IMG/VR virus record: IMGVR_UViG_3300037010_000735
Coordinates: 1 to 32,093 of that record
Strand: one strand, 5' to 3'
DNA length: 32,093 nt
DNA from: a virus
In this document: positions 18,867 through 26,100 of the stretch, piece after piece
How positions within the stretch are numbered: the stretch's first letter is position 1
Layout: each line of letters opens with the position of its first letter
Notes under the pieces: model-generated
What the model was told of the DNA's origin: nothing
Database searches by the model: none
What the model saw: only the letters and a program-made list of their open reading frames with translations
Position numbers and translations under genes: made by a program

Positions 18867-18940
18867 TATTTACGCTCCAATATTTTAATTCATTAAAAAC
18901 AACACCATTTGATACCGAGCATATAAAATATAAAAATGGT

Positions 18941-18971
18941 CTAGTTACGTAATTTTCCAGATAGGTATTTA
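18941..18971 (+). promoter_or_regulatory. Candidate promoter upstream of the helicase
   Basis: GTTACGTA at 18944-18951 and ATAGGTATTTA at 18961-18971, 23 nt before the ATG. The downstream box matches the TATAGGTAT of the other candidate promoters; the upstream box is looser and the spacing between boxes is longer. It lies in the 127-nt divergent gap between helicase and capsid operon. Confidence 0.4.
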
Positions 18972-18993
18972 GTAGAAAGATAAGGAGTACTGT

Positions 18994-20517
18994 ATGCCAA
19001 CAATCGATAGTATCATTAAGTGTTTAAACTTAGCATATAACACTAGGATAATCACAAATACATTTAAACAATCAGATAAGAACATTATAATGTCTATCTT
19101 AAACCCTAAAAAGAGGTTTAATCAGCCGTCATCTGTTGATAGCGATACAAACGTAGTCGCTGAGCTAACTAGACTAATAACCGACATTATATCAACAGAT
19201 AACAGACACTCAACTAAATCCATAATCCAGTCTCTTAACGTAATATTGGTTAACGATAAAGATCTTTTAGTCGAAGCTATGAAGTTCATAACAGAACAAG
19301 AAGATGTTAGCCGTGTCAAAGAGGATACAAAACATCTACGAAAACAATTATCAGCTATCAATAGGTCTAAAGTCGTTGTAGAGGCTGTCAGTTCAGCTAG
19401 ATATCAGCTGATGGATTCTGCCGATAAAGATGAAGAGAGGTTTGACAGTGAACTAATTAAGTTAATAAATACCCTCCAAACTTTTAGAAAAAACAATTCC
19501 TCAGACGGTATGATGGATCATAAATTCGTTCTTAGTAGTAATGATAATGATTTATCTGAGCTAGATCTAGTAAATACAGAAACAGCGGAACGTTTCGTTA
19601 GTGGATGGGCTAAACTAAACACAGCACTACAGGGTGGTGTAGCTCTCGGAGAGATGGTCGTCTTTAATGCTTTAGCGTTTAACTACAAAACATCGTTATT
19701 ACAGACCCTGTTTATACACGCTGGTCTATTCAACAAACCTTTCGATCGTGGTCGTGGTAAGGGTACTATTTTATATATCACTCTAGAGGAAGACCCTAGA
19801 CGATATATCTGGTTTTTCTATAAATATCTGTACTATCTCAAAAATGGAGTACTTCCTAAAAAAGGTGCTGAGAATAGCGCAAGCATAATGAGCTTTATAG
19901 CTGAAGAAATGTCTAGAACAGGATTTCATGTTGAAGCTATTAAAATATTAGCCTCAGACTTCTCTCTTGATAAACTTAAGACTTTAGTCGAAGATTATGA
20001 GTCTGCTGGTTTTGATATACAGGGTATCTGGTACGACTATTTAGCTAAAACCCCGCTTACTGGTTTATCTGAAGCTAATAGTGTTGTATACGGTACAAAA
20101 GAACTATTTCGATCTACTAGAGAATACTTTAATGGTAAGAAAATAGCTTTCACAACAGTACATCAACTCAACTCGTCAGCTAAAGATAAATTAAAAGACG
20201 GAACACCATCTATGGATTTTGTTAAAGAAGTTGCTGGTAAAGGGTACACTGAAAAAAACAGAACTCTGGATCAGGAACCAGATATTGATTTTACAATACA
20301 TATCGGACATGAAAACAGAAAAAGCTATCTGACATTCATGAACACTAAAAGTCGTGGTGATAAGGTGATCACCGAAGAAGAAGCTTATTTTGTAGAAGAA
20401 TTTCCAAAAGAGGCTCCGATTATGCCAGATGTTTTTAATAAGAACCGAATCCACGGCGAAGCCGTAAAAGAAACAAAAAAATCCAACTCCACATTAGAAG
20501 AATTACTTGGTCTATGA
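18994..20517 (+). CDS. DnaB-like replicative helicase with degenerate Walker A
   Basis: 507 residues. A poorly conserved helical N-terminal part (1-190) precedes a RecA-like motor of the DnaB/gp41 class. The entry GWAKLNTALQGGVALGEMVV (204-223) matches TGF-x-x-LD-x-x-x-GGL-x-x-GE. The P-loop reads NALAFNYKTSL (225-235): both glycines of GxxxxGK[TS] are replaced but K232-T233 remain. LEEDPRR (264-270) is at the catalytic-Glu position, WYDYLAK (346-352) is Walker B with D348, and TTVHQLN (387-393) is the sensor equivalent of DnaB SQLNR. It would unwind DNA at the phage fork. It is a single plus-strand gene between minus-strand virion operons, with AAGGAG before ATG 18994. Its stop codon lies in a hairpin. 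An inactive motor is unlikely because the other motifs are intact. Confidence 0.82.
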   Translation: MPTIDSIIKCLNLAYNTRIITNTFKQSDKNIIMSILNPKKRFNQPSSVDSDTNVVAELTRLITDIISTDNRHSTKSIIQSLNVILVNDKDLLVEAMKFITEQEDVSRVKEDTKHLRKQLSAINRSKVVVEAVSSARYQLMDSADKDEERFDSELIKLINTLQTFRKNNSSDGMMDHKFVLSSNDNDLSELDLVNTETAERFVSGWAKLNTALQGGVALGEMVVFNALAFNYKTSLLQTLFIHAGLFNKPFDRGRGKGTILYITLEEDPRRYIWFFYKYLYYLKNGVLPKKGAENSASIMSFIAEEMSRTGFHVEAIKILASDFSLDKLKTLVEDYESAGFDIQGIWYDYLAKTPLTGLSEANSVVYGTKELFRSTREYFNGKKIAFTTVHQLNSSAKDKLKDGTPSMDFVKEVAGKGYTEKNRTLDQEPDIDFTIHIGHENRKSYLTFMNTKSRGDKVITEEEAYFVEEFPKEAPIMPDVFNKNRIHGEAVKETKKSNSTLEELLGL

Positions 20518-20538
20518 GTTCACATGAACTCATAGACC
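20509..20538. terminator. Hairpin spanning the helicase stop codon
   Basis: A 14-bp perfect stem (GGTCTATGAGTTCA at 20509-20522 with 20525-20538) and a 2-nt loop (CA). The helicase TGA (20515-20517) is inside the left arm, and the convergent gene ends 7 nt beyond the right arm at 20545. It has no U-tract. Confidence 0.65.
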
Positions 20539-20544
20539 TACTGT

Positions 20545-20877
20545 TTACTTAAAACCACTTCCCTTGAAAGAGAAGAGGTCTCTTTGATTTCCAAGGACCG
20601 TACGTCCTGAGAAATTCTCGTATAGTTTAGTGCCAGCATATATCGCCAGCCCGATACCTCCAACAATTCCGACACCAGTGAGGACATCACCGACAGTGAT
20701 GTCCTCATCTCTACGACACCCGCCACCTTGAATTGTTATTGACATCGGTGGTGGCGTAGCCGTATTCGCTGCTTTTTTAGCACGGTCAATTTCCTCTTGG
20801 GCATTTTTAAGTGCCTCGTTCAGTACATCGTCATTAGATGGTTCGTCGACACCATCGTCCCTATGGTCTTCGGTCAT
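20545..20877 (-). CDS. Small protein with one membrane span
   Basis: 110 residues, no family recognised. Residues 1-40 are charged and helical (rich in D, E, N and A), followed by a TPPP linker, a short hydrophilic patch with GGGCRRDED (51-59), and one glycine-rich hydrophobic segment (about 63-82, DVLTGVGIVGGIGLAIYAG) that could span the membrane. The C-terminus is basic. AAAAGGAG precedes the ATG, and a clear member of the candidate promoter family lies at 20891-20918, so it is probably transcribed on its own. Size and topology could fit a lysis accessory or inner-membrane virion protein, but nothing is diagnostic. A perfect 12-bp hairpin lies within the coding sequence (20679-20707). Confidence 0.72.
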   Translation of the reverse strand: MTEDHRDDGVDEPSNDDVLNEALKNAQEEIDRAKKAANTATPPPMSITIQGGGCRRDEDITVGDVLTGVGIVGGIGLAIYAGTKLYENFSGRTVLGNQRDLFSFKGSGFK

Positions 20878-20890
20878 TTTATCTCCTTTT

Positions 20891-20918
20891 AATTAAATAC
20901 ATATATACTATATGTAAT
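20891..20918 (-). promoter_or_regulatory. Candidate phage promoter, minus strand
   Basis: Read on the minus strand it is ATTACATA, then TAG, TATATATGTATTTAATT, preceded by a T-run. It ends 13 nt before the ATG, with the AAAAGGAG site in between. The ATTACATA box is identical to those at 197-204 and 6094-6101, and the arrangement T-run/boxes/Shine-Dalgarno is the same. Confidence 0.55.
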
Positions 20919-20942
20919 CGAAAAAAAATCAAATAGCATAAT

Positions 20943-20976
20943 AAGCTGTATACACCTTATAAGGTGTATACAGCTT
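20943..20976. terminator. Perfect 34-nt palindrome spanning a stop codon
   Basis: Left arm AAGCTGTATACACCTTA (20943-20959) is followed directly by its exact reverse complement (20960-20976). The stop codon of the FN3-like gene (20957-20959) lies at its centre. There is no U-tract on the minus strand. It is the longest perfect palindrome noted in the window. Confidence 0.65.
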
Positions 20977-21814
20977 TAGTTGATATTCCGTTATCTGAAT
21001 CAGTTATTAACACAATAGTATAGAACTCTTTACTCAACAAGGTGTTTGCTGGAACGACTATATTCGCAACGGTAGTGGTTTCGTCAAAATATGCTTTGGA
21101 CATATCGCTATTACCATAGATTATCCATCTATAAGTACTGTTACCACCACTAGAAATAGCGTTTATAGTTAAATCAGCACTGCTATCTAAAACTCCGTTC
21201 ATCCTAAGAATCCGTCCAGCATCTGCCGCTGTTTTGACTACTAACGTGTAAACATCTGAGACATCATTACTACCTAGTTTCAAAGTAATATCGAATTTGA
21301 CTATAGTGTTGTCAGGTAGCACATAATCCTTTACAGATAAACCTTCGCGCATAACTTCATCAACACCACTAACCTGTATGGTGTGTATTATTTTGCTATC
21401 TATATCAGATATAACCACCAATATAGAATCTGGTACCGCTGATGTAACGTATGTGACATCATCTAGGAACAACTTGAAATTATACCTAGAATGATTCTTA
21501 ATATCGGAATCTGTTCTAATATTACCGATATTTATGAAGCTCGGTATAATATCATCAATGATCGTGGTATTTTCTGCAACAACCTCTACGATATTACTAA
21601 ACTCGCCATATCCCTTATCTGTAAGTAGCGGTCTAGCACAAACATAATATTTTACTCCAGCTTCTAAATGATAGTTAAAAGCTTTAAAATTCACATTACT
21701 ATCGGCTGTGGATACAGCTAATACATTATCAAAACTCATGCTATCCGACAACAACCAATCCATAGCGTATGTTTCATCTCTGACATTACTACTAACAACG
21801 TTTATATAAACCAT
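20957..21814 (-). CDS. Beta-sandwich protein with FN3-like domains, probable virion protein
   Basis: 285 residues. The first about 90 residues read as a fibronectin type III-like domain, with the characteristic turn LEAGVKYYVCARPLLTDKGYGEFSN (51-75) before the last strand. The rest is also beta-rich and may hold one or two further immunoglobulin-like domains (about 95-195 and 200-285). There is no signal peptide. Such domains decorate phage capsids and tails and often bind host surfaces weakly. The gene lies in the tail-fibre cluster, starts with AGGAGT five bases before the ATG, and is bounded by hairpins on both sides (21836-21872 upstream and 20943-20976 downstream). FN3 assignment is by pattern only. 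Confidence 0.65.
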   Translation of the reverse strand: MVYINVVSSNVRDETYAMDWLLSDSMSFDNVLAVSTADSNVNFKAFNYHLEAGVKYYVCARPLLTDKGYGEFSNIVEVVAENTTIIDDIIPSFINIGNIRTDSDIKNHSRYNFKLFLDDVTYVTSAVPDSILVVISDIDSKIIHTIQVSGVDEVMREGLSVKDYVLPDNTIVKFDITLKLGSNDVSDVYTLVVKTAADAGRILRMNGVLDSSADLTINAISSGGNSTYRWIIYGNSDMSKAYFDETTTVANIVVPANTLLSKEFYTIVLITDSDNGISTKAVYTL

Positions 21815-21835
21815 GTCGTACTCCTATACTTAGAA

Positions 21836-21872
21836 GAGTAGTTGCTTTGGGAATGACCCCAAGCAACTACTC
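21836..21872 (-). terminator. Hairpin after the YiiX-like gene
   Basis: GAGTAGTTGCTT (21836-21847) pairs with 21861-21872, extended by a 3-bp GGG/CCC stem above a single mismatch, with loop AATGA. The right arm touches the stop codon of the YiiX-like gene (stop 21871-21873). No clear U-tract on the minus strand. Confidence 0.6.
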
Positions 21873-22353
21873 AGTTAATTTTACTCTGATAAATATTGTA
21901 TAACATACCTGGGTTTACCTCAGATGGAACAAGGTCCCATACAGCTGTGCTACCGAATAGTTGCAATATTTTAGTAACCAACTCTGAACAAAACCACTTA
22001 CTATTATCGTTTACACCAAATTTTATAAATTGGCTAAAAAGAATACCCTTGTAGTCGTATTTTTTACCGCGCTGAGAAGTCACCCACGACATGATATTAT
22101 TATATTGATCCTCAGTCAGATCAAAACAACCGACGTCCACTAAAGTATATTGTTCAGCACAATGTGCCATATTAACTATGGTGTGAACTCCACCTGTGTT
22201 GGAAGAGACCCACAGGGCTTCATCGCTAGTTGGATCACCGATAAGGAGTTCAACATGAACAAAGTTAGATTTAGTCACCAGACTAATAAGTCTTTCAAGT
22301 ACAGATTTCCTACCACATAACTTGAAAGCTAGCGATATATTACATTTTATCAT
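21871..22353 (-). CDS. YiiX-like permuted papain-fold hydrolase (NlpC/P60 superfamily)
   Basis: 160 residues from the ATG at 22353. A longer frame from TTG 22380 is possible, but AAGGAG lies directly before the inner ATG. The permuted NlpC/P60 (YiiX/DUF830-type) signature is present: histidine first (NFVHVELLIGD, H33 with E35), and later cysteine in KWFCSELV (C122, S123, E124), with a conserved KYD segment (98-100) between. The fold hydrolyses peptide, amide or ester bonds, for example in peptidoglycan or lipids. No signal peptide. The start overlaps the previous gene by 14 nt and its Shine-Dalgarno lies inside that gene, so translation is coupled. Near tail genes it could be a virion-borne or lysis-related enzyme; the substrate is unknown. 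Confidence 0.72.
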   Translation of the reverse strand: MIKCNISLAFKLCGRKSVLERLISLVTKSNFVHVELLIGDPTSDEALWVSSNTGGVHTIVNMAHCAEQYTLVDVGCFDLTEDQYNNIMSWVTSQRGKKYDYKGILFSQFIKFGVNDNSKWFCSELVTKILQLFGSTAVWDLVPSEVNPGMLYNIYQSKIN

Positions 22354-22720
22354 TATAACATCTCCTTCTAATTTCGTCAATATCTTGTTGTATCGTAGAC
22401 ATCTTTTGAATGAACACGTCTTTAGTTACGAAAACTTCAATAAACTCACGGGTGTTGTCTCTGAGAACTAGCTGATTCAAAGTTTCACCTATTTTGTTCA
22501 TCCTATCTAACAGTATTGCGTCACTATCGTTCTTACTGTTCTGTAGGTCACCAAATTTCTGTTCGAGTAGACGTACCTCATTCATATAGACGTTAATCAT
22601 GTTAGTGATTCTAACATTAAGATACGAAATGGTTGCCACAATAACAGTGCCACCTAGTGTTAATATAAAGCCAAGAACATCTATGTATTGATGTCCTCGT
22701 TCGATTAATTCATATACCAT
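22340..22720 (-). CDS. Membrane-anchored coiled-coil protein
   Basis: 126 residues, no family recognised. One N-terminal hydrophobic helix (about 13-35, IDVLGFILTLGGTVIVATISYL) is followed by a long amphipathic, probably coiled-coil region (36-120) rich in E, D, N and L. This is an N-in single-span topology with a helical domain, reminiscent of some holin or spanin-like accessory proteins and of anchoring adaptors, but no specific motif is present. It is tightly coupled to the YiiX-like gene, overlapping it by 14 nt, which suggests the two products work together, perhaps at the inner membrane. Confidence 0.7.
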   Translation of the reverse strand: MVYELIERGHQYIDVLGFILTLGGTVIVATISYLNVRITNMINVYMNEVRLLEQKFGDLQNSKNDSDAILLDRMNKIGETLNQLVLRDNTREFIEVFVTKDVFIQKMSTIQQDIDEIRRRCYNDKM

Positions 22721-22734
22721 AATTCATTCCATCC

Positions 22735-23118
22735 TCACACGTTTACTGATGAAGGATATGAAAATGATTTAATCCATGTATCTATATCTTCTGGTTGTGT
22801 GGTTAATGCAGCCTTAGCATCCCAAATAGAATCATACCAACTAGCGAAAACTTTAGCTTGTTCATCTCCCATTGCTGCATAAACCAACACTTCTGTAGCA
22901 TTTTTATAGTCACCATCAATTGACGTAGCCATTTGGTCACAATACCTTTGTAGATTTTGTTTCAACTTATCCATGGTAATAACGGGCGTTTTAGGCGACA
23001 GGTAATCTAGCCGTTCGGATTCCGTTAACTCGGCTAAATCATCCACATTTACCCACAGATCGGGCTCCATTATGACTAAAACACTTTTTTCTTTCGTCCA
23101 ATAGTATTTATTTTCCAT
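22735..23118 (-). CDS. Probable tail-fibre assembly chaperone
   Basis: 127 residues. The C-terminal half has the AKVFASWYDSIWDAKAAL pattern (88-105), an aromatic-rich helix like the V-x-W-R-D-x-x-W motif seen in small phage tail-fibre assembly and XkdW-type proteins. It sits directly downstream of the tail-fibre gene, 31 nt away, in the same orientation, exactly where such chaperones are usually found. Ribosome binding site AAAGGAG with TTAAA spacer. The N-terminus (KYYWTKEKSVLVIMEPD) is beta-like. Assignment rests on position plus this motif; hypothetical is the safe alternative. Confidence 0.5.
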   Translation of the reverse strand: MENKYYWTKEKSVLVIMEPDLWVNVDDLAELTESERLDYLSPKTPVITMDKLKQNLQRYCDQMATSIDGDYKNATEVLVYAAMGDEQAKVFASWYDSIWDAKAALTTQPEDIDTWIKSFSYPSSVNV

Positions 23119-23149
23119 TTTAACTCCTTTATGTTTTTGTATCTAGGTG

Positions 23150-25534
23150 TTATGTTCTTTGGATTGGATAACCGGTCACAGCAACTGTCTCCCATGCGTC
23201 ATTTCCACTAGAAGTTAATTTAAAGTACCACCCCCCTGGAACATCAGCTGAAATACTCGCTTCTTTTGTGTTATTATCTATATCATCCCCAAAACTTCCA
23301 ACGCTATAAGATGGATTATTTGTTGATCCAACGAGCATTGTTATATTATTCTTATGATCGCCACTCAGTACCGCAATGATTCTAGTGGGTACTGGACAGT
23401 AATATACGGTGTTATCGGCGTATGAGTACGATATCGGTAAATCATACTGAGGTAAACCATAATTTAGACTAAGTTTTCGGGCAATATTACTAGCTGAACT
23501 GACATTACCAGTATTACCATCAATTACTTGCCAACCTGTATCACCTGGATTGTATCTTAACACCATGTACTCACCAGGATAAATAATATTACTGTACCCT
23601 AATTCAAATGAATCTGATCCACTCGTAGTGACTGTTACTGTGGTCCCCATCGATGTTTTTAGTAACAATGTCAAAGCACCGCCTAAGATATTTCGGCTCG
23701 ATAACGGTGGTAATACAACTGTCTGCGCACTCCCGGAATAAAATTTTATAACACGATAAGCTTGACCGTTATTTGTTAATGTCACAGTAGCTGAATTATA
23801 TCCCTCAATACCAGTTAGTCTAAATAGGTTTATAACTGAGGAGACAAAACTCGTATTAGCTATCCTAGTGCTATTGTCACCAGCTGCGGGAGTGGTTGTC
23901 GTCGGGGTTCCCGTTAAAGCCGCTGAGGCTAACGGCGCCCCACCTATAGAATTTAGAAGAGCGGTTGCATTAGACGACCCAAATAATGAAACGAAAAAAG
24001 CGCTCGTCCCCAATATTCGTTCAATATTACTGGCTGAACTGCTATGACTAGAATTACCATCAATTACCTGCCAACCTGTATCACCTGGGTTATATCTTAA
24101 TACCATGTACTCACCAGGATAAATAATATTACTATATCCTGGGTCAAATGAATCTGACGTACTCGTAGTGACTGTTACTGTGGTACCCATCGCCGCTTTT
24201 AATAGTAATGTTAAACTACCACCTGCGATATTTCGACTCGATAATGGCGGTAATACAACGGTCTGCGCACCCCCGGAATAAAATTTTATAACACGATAAG
24301 CCTTAGAGGTGTTTGTCAGCGTTACATTAGCTGTATTATATCCCTCAATACCAGTCAATTCAGAGTATAGTTTATTGGCGTTAACCGCCTGGGTACCTGT
24401 GGTTGGACTAGCCACCGAAAAAGCATTATTAATATTACCGTATTTCGGGGCCAGGTCGCTGTTATCGGAAATAACCATATATGTGTTACTAGCGTCGGAA
24501 ACAACTGTTTTATATGTATTCGGTAGTAATGTATTTGAGTTATTGGTTATAGTGTCGCTACCGCTACAAACCAGAGTGACAGTACCCGAGCTTCTATTAA
24601 CAATTGTGAATTTAGCTGTATGCCCATTCAGAACACTAGTGGCTGGCGGTAGTGTTATTGTTATACCGCTCGAATACGAGCTACCATATACAATTGTTTT
24701 ACCAATATGTCCAGCGAGGAGTGTTGTGTTCCCTGAAATGTTCATGACCCCAGACTCTAGTAACAGACCATTTGTTAATGGGTTTCTATTATTAGTGTCA
24801 ATAACCACGAATGTGCCATTAGAACTACCGACGACAATCATATACTGACCTGTTAATAAAGTGTTTTGCTGCTCTGTAAATGATCCATTCATTGCATTAG
24901 CTGAAATTACCACAGAACCAGATCCACTATTCATAATCAGTGTAGCTGGGTATGTATTGTTAATCGTCTGCCTAGGATCATATAGAGTTAAAGTCCCAGA
25001 TGACGCGGTATTTAATACGATGATATTACTCATATTAGCTGTGTTCAGCGTCGCTGGTAAACTAGTAATTGTCGTAATAGAACTCTGTGTCGCATAGTTA
25101 GCTAGCATAGCGTTACGCATATCTAAAAGGGTAACTGGATCCGTATTGTCAATAGCCGGGTTATAAACTGGATTCTTAGACGTCGATCTGACCTTCCAAC
25201 CATTAACATCGACATAGATGAATGATGTTATTCCACCTGGTGAAATTTTTGTGGTTGACGTATCGTTAAATGTCAGTGTTATATCACCGCTATATGTATT
25301 TACAATAGTTATCTGATCGCCTATCGCGGCTGACGTTGGTAGAGTGTACGCAGATCCACCGGTCAAATTAATAGTTCCAAATATATCGACTGAGGATAGT
25401 GTTCTATTAGTACTGTAGGATGTCGAGTGGTTGGTTAGGATTTCTGAAAAATGCTTAACAGTCCCAGCGTCGTTCACTATCGTACCGTCCGGGTTAAAAG
25501 TCCAAGTTGGGTTCGGCATAAGGGGTATCTCCAT
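23150..25534 (-). CDS. Tail fibre protein with internal duplication
   Basis: 794 residues from ATG 25534; an inner ATG at 25519 (residue 6) with GGAG upstream is an alternative start. It is extremely rich in T, S, N, G and V, as in trimeric beta-fibres. GAPLASAALTGTPTTT followed by PAAGDNSTRIANTSFV (about 533-564) is the well-known tail-fibre repeat. Two copies of an about 115-residue beta module, beginning IEGYN at 396 and 576, are separated by exactly 180 residues. The N-terminus (WTFNPDGTIVNDAG) is a likely attachment region, and the C-terminal 100 residues differ and may carry the receptor-binding tip. It would recognise the host surface. It heads a minus-strand group with a putative chaperone immediately downstream and is divergent from an HNH endonuclease gene. 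A 7-bp hairpin (25537-25552) directly precedes the first ATG. Confidence 0.9.
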   Translation of the reverse strand: MEIPLMPNPTWTFNPDGTIVNDAGTVKHFSEILTNHSTSYSTNRTLSSVDIFGTINLTGGSAYTLPTSAAIGDQITIVNTYSGDITLTFNDTSTTKISPGGITSFIYVDVNGWKVRSTSKNPVYNPAIDNTDPVTLLDMRNAMLANYATQSSITTITSLPATLNTANMSNIIVLNTASSGTLTLYDPRQTINNTYPATLIMNSGSGSVVISANAMNGSFTEQQNTLLTGQYMIVVGSSNGTFVVIDTNNRNPLTNGLLLESGVMNISGNTTLLAGHIGKTIVYGSSYSSGITITLPPATSVLNGHTAKFTIVNRSSGTVTLVCSGSDTITNNSNTLLPNTYKTVVSDASNTYMVISDNSDLAPKYGNINNAFSVASPTTGTQAVNANKLYSELTGIEGYNTANVTLTNTSKAYRVIKFYSGGAQTVVLPPLSSRNIAGGSLTLLLKAAMGTTVTVTTSTSDSFDPGYSNIIYPGEYMVLRYNPGDTGWQVIDGNSSHSSSASNIERILGTSAFFVSLFGSSNATALLNSIGGAPLASAALTGTPTTTTPAAGDNSTRIANTSFVSSVINLFRLTGIEGYNSATVTLTNNGQAYRVIKFYSGSAQTVVLPPLSSRNILGGALTLLLKTSMGTTVTVTTSGSDSFELGYSNIIYPGEYMVLRYNPGDTGWQVIDGNTGNVSSASNIARKLSLNYGLPQYDLPISYSYADNTVYYCPVPTRIIAVLSGDHKNNITMLVGSTNNPSYSVGSFGDDIDNNTKEASISADVPGGWYFKLTSSGNDAWETVAVTGYPIQRT
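23481..23818. repeat. Tail-fibre internal direct repeat, copy 2
   Basis: This segment matches 24021-24358 at a constant offset of 540 nt, with scattered mostly synonymous differences. Long identical stretches remain, for example around the codons for YPGEYMVLRYNPGDTGWQVIDGN. It encodes the second of two beta modules of the fibre. Confidence 0.85.
24021..24358. repeat. Tail-fibre internal direct repeat, copy 1
   Basis: Partner of 23481-23818 at an exact 540-nt offset. On the coding (minus) strand this is the upstream copy, encoding the module that begins at residue 396. The 67 residues between the copies hold the PLASAALTGTP fibre motif, so the duplicated unit may be module plus linker. Confidence 0.85.
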
Positions 25535-25536
25535 TT

Positions 25537-25552
25537 GTTTACTTCAGTAAAC
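25537..25552 (-). promoter_or_regulatory. Leader hairpin before the fibre start codon
   Basis: GTTTACT and AGTAAAC form a 7-bp stem with a 2-nt loop, 2 nt upstream of ATG 25534. On the mRNA the weak GAAG Shine-Dalgarno candidate falls in the loop and right arm, so it could hinder initiation at that ATG and favour the inner ATG at 25519, which has GGAG nine bases before it. Confidence 0.35.
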
Positions 25553-25577
25553 TATGAATAACTGGTGTAAGCACTTT

Positions 25578-25592
25578 TATGAATATATTAAA
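25578..25592 (+). promoter_or_regulatory. Promoter-like box upstream of the HNH gene
   Basis: TATGAATATATTAAA occurs here 14 nt before ATG 25607 and again, identical over 15 nt, on the minus strand at 28558-28572, upstream of the 33-residue membrane protein gene. This suggests a shared promoter element. There is no ATTACATA box upstream in this case. Confidence 0.4.
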
Positions 25593-25606
25593 ACGGGGAC
25601 CTCTAC

Positions 25607-26062
25607 ATGGACGCTTTAGAAAATAGAATAACTATTCTGAACAAAAAAGATGTAAAAATGCTCGAACAGGTCGGGGATAGTTCATTCGGAGATAACTACT
25701 ATGTTATAACGGACGGCAGCGTCTATAAGAAGATACACAGGGATTCTAATATGGCTAAACAAATAGTGTGTCGAAAAGTATTACCATTCAAAACACGAGA
25801 CGGGTATATAGAATATGTTCTGACCGATATAAATGGAAAACAAAAACACATACAGGGTCAACGAATAGTGGCTCTTACGTATCTGTTTAAACCAGAAGGT
25901 TCAGACTACGTCAACCATATAGACGGTGATAGATCTAATAATTCAGTTAGTAATCTAGAGTGGGTTACCCAATCTGAAAATATACAACATAGTTACGATA
26001 AACTAGGTAAGGTACCTTGGAACAAAGGTCTGAGATCTAAGGAAAATCAGTCTATAAAATAA
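25607..26062 (+). CDS. Free-standing HNH homing endonuclease
   Basis: 151 residues. The C-terminal half has the HNH fold of phage intron and intergenic endonucleases: QRIVALTYLF (85-94), then NHIDGDRSNNSVSNLEWVT (103-121), with H104, D106 and N112 as metal- or catalysis-associated residues, then the ENIQHSY helix and a KG-x-PWNKG tail typical of the NUMOD/HNH group. The N-terminal half (YVITDGSVYKKI) resembles the small DNA-reading beta motif of the same proteins. It would cut a specific DNA site and promote its own spread. It stands alone on the plus strand between two minus-strand groups and no interrupted gene is visible nearby, so it is free-standing rather than intron-borne. Its ribosome binding site is atypical (CGGGGAC, about 7 nt before the ATG). 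Confidence 0.88.
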   Translation: MDALENRITILNKKDVKMLEQVGDSSFGDNYYVITDGSVYKKIHRDSNMAKQIVCRKVLPFKTRDGYIEYVLTDINGKQKHIQGQRIVALTYLFKPEGSDYVNHIDGDRSNNSVSNLEWVTQSENIQHSYDKLGKVPWNKGLRSKENQSIK

Positions 26063-26064
26063 TA

Positions 26065-26100
26065 AACGTATAGATTACACTGTAGTGTAATCTATACGTT
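26065..26100. terminator. Hairpin between HNH gene and convergent virion gene
   Basis: A 17-bp perfect stem (AACGTATAGATTACACT at 26065-26081 with 26084-26100) and a 2-nt loop (GT). It starts 3 nt after the HNH stop codon, and the stop codon of the convergent gene (26092-26094) lies inside the right arm, so one element serves both transcripts. It has no U-tract. Confidence 0.65.

Noticed and set aside
21871-22380. Longer YiiX-like protein starting at TTG 22380.
   Set aside because: TTG has no ribosome binding site, while ATG 22353 is preceded by AAGGAG at good spacing.
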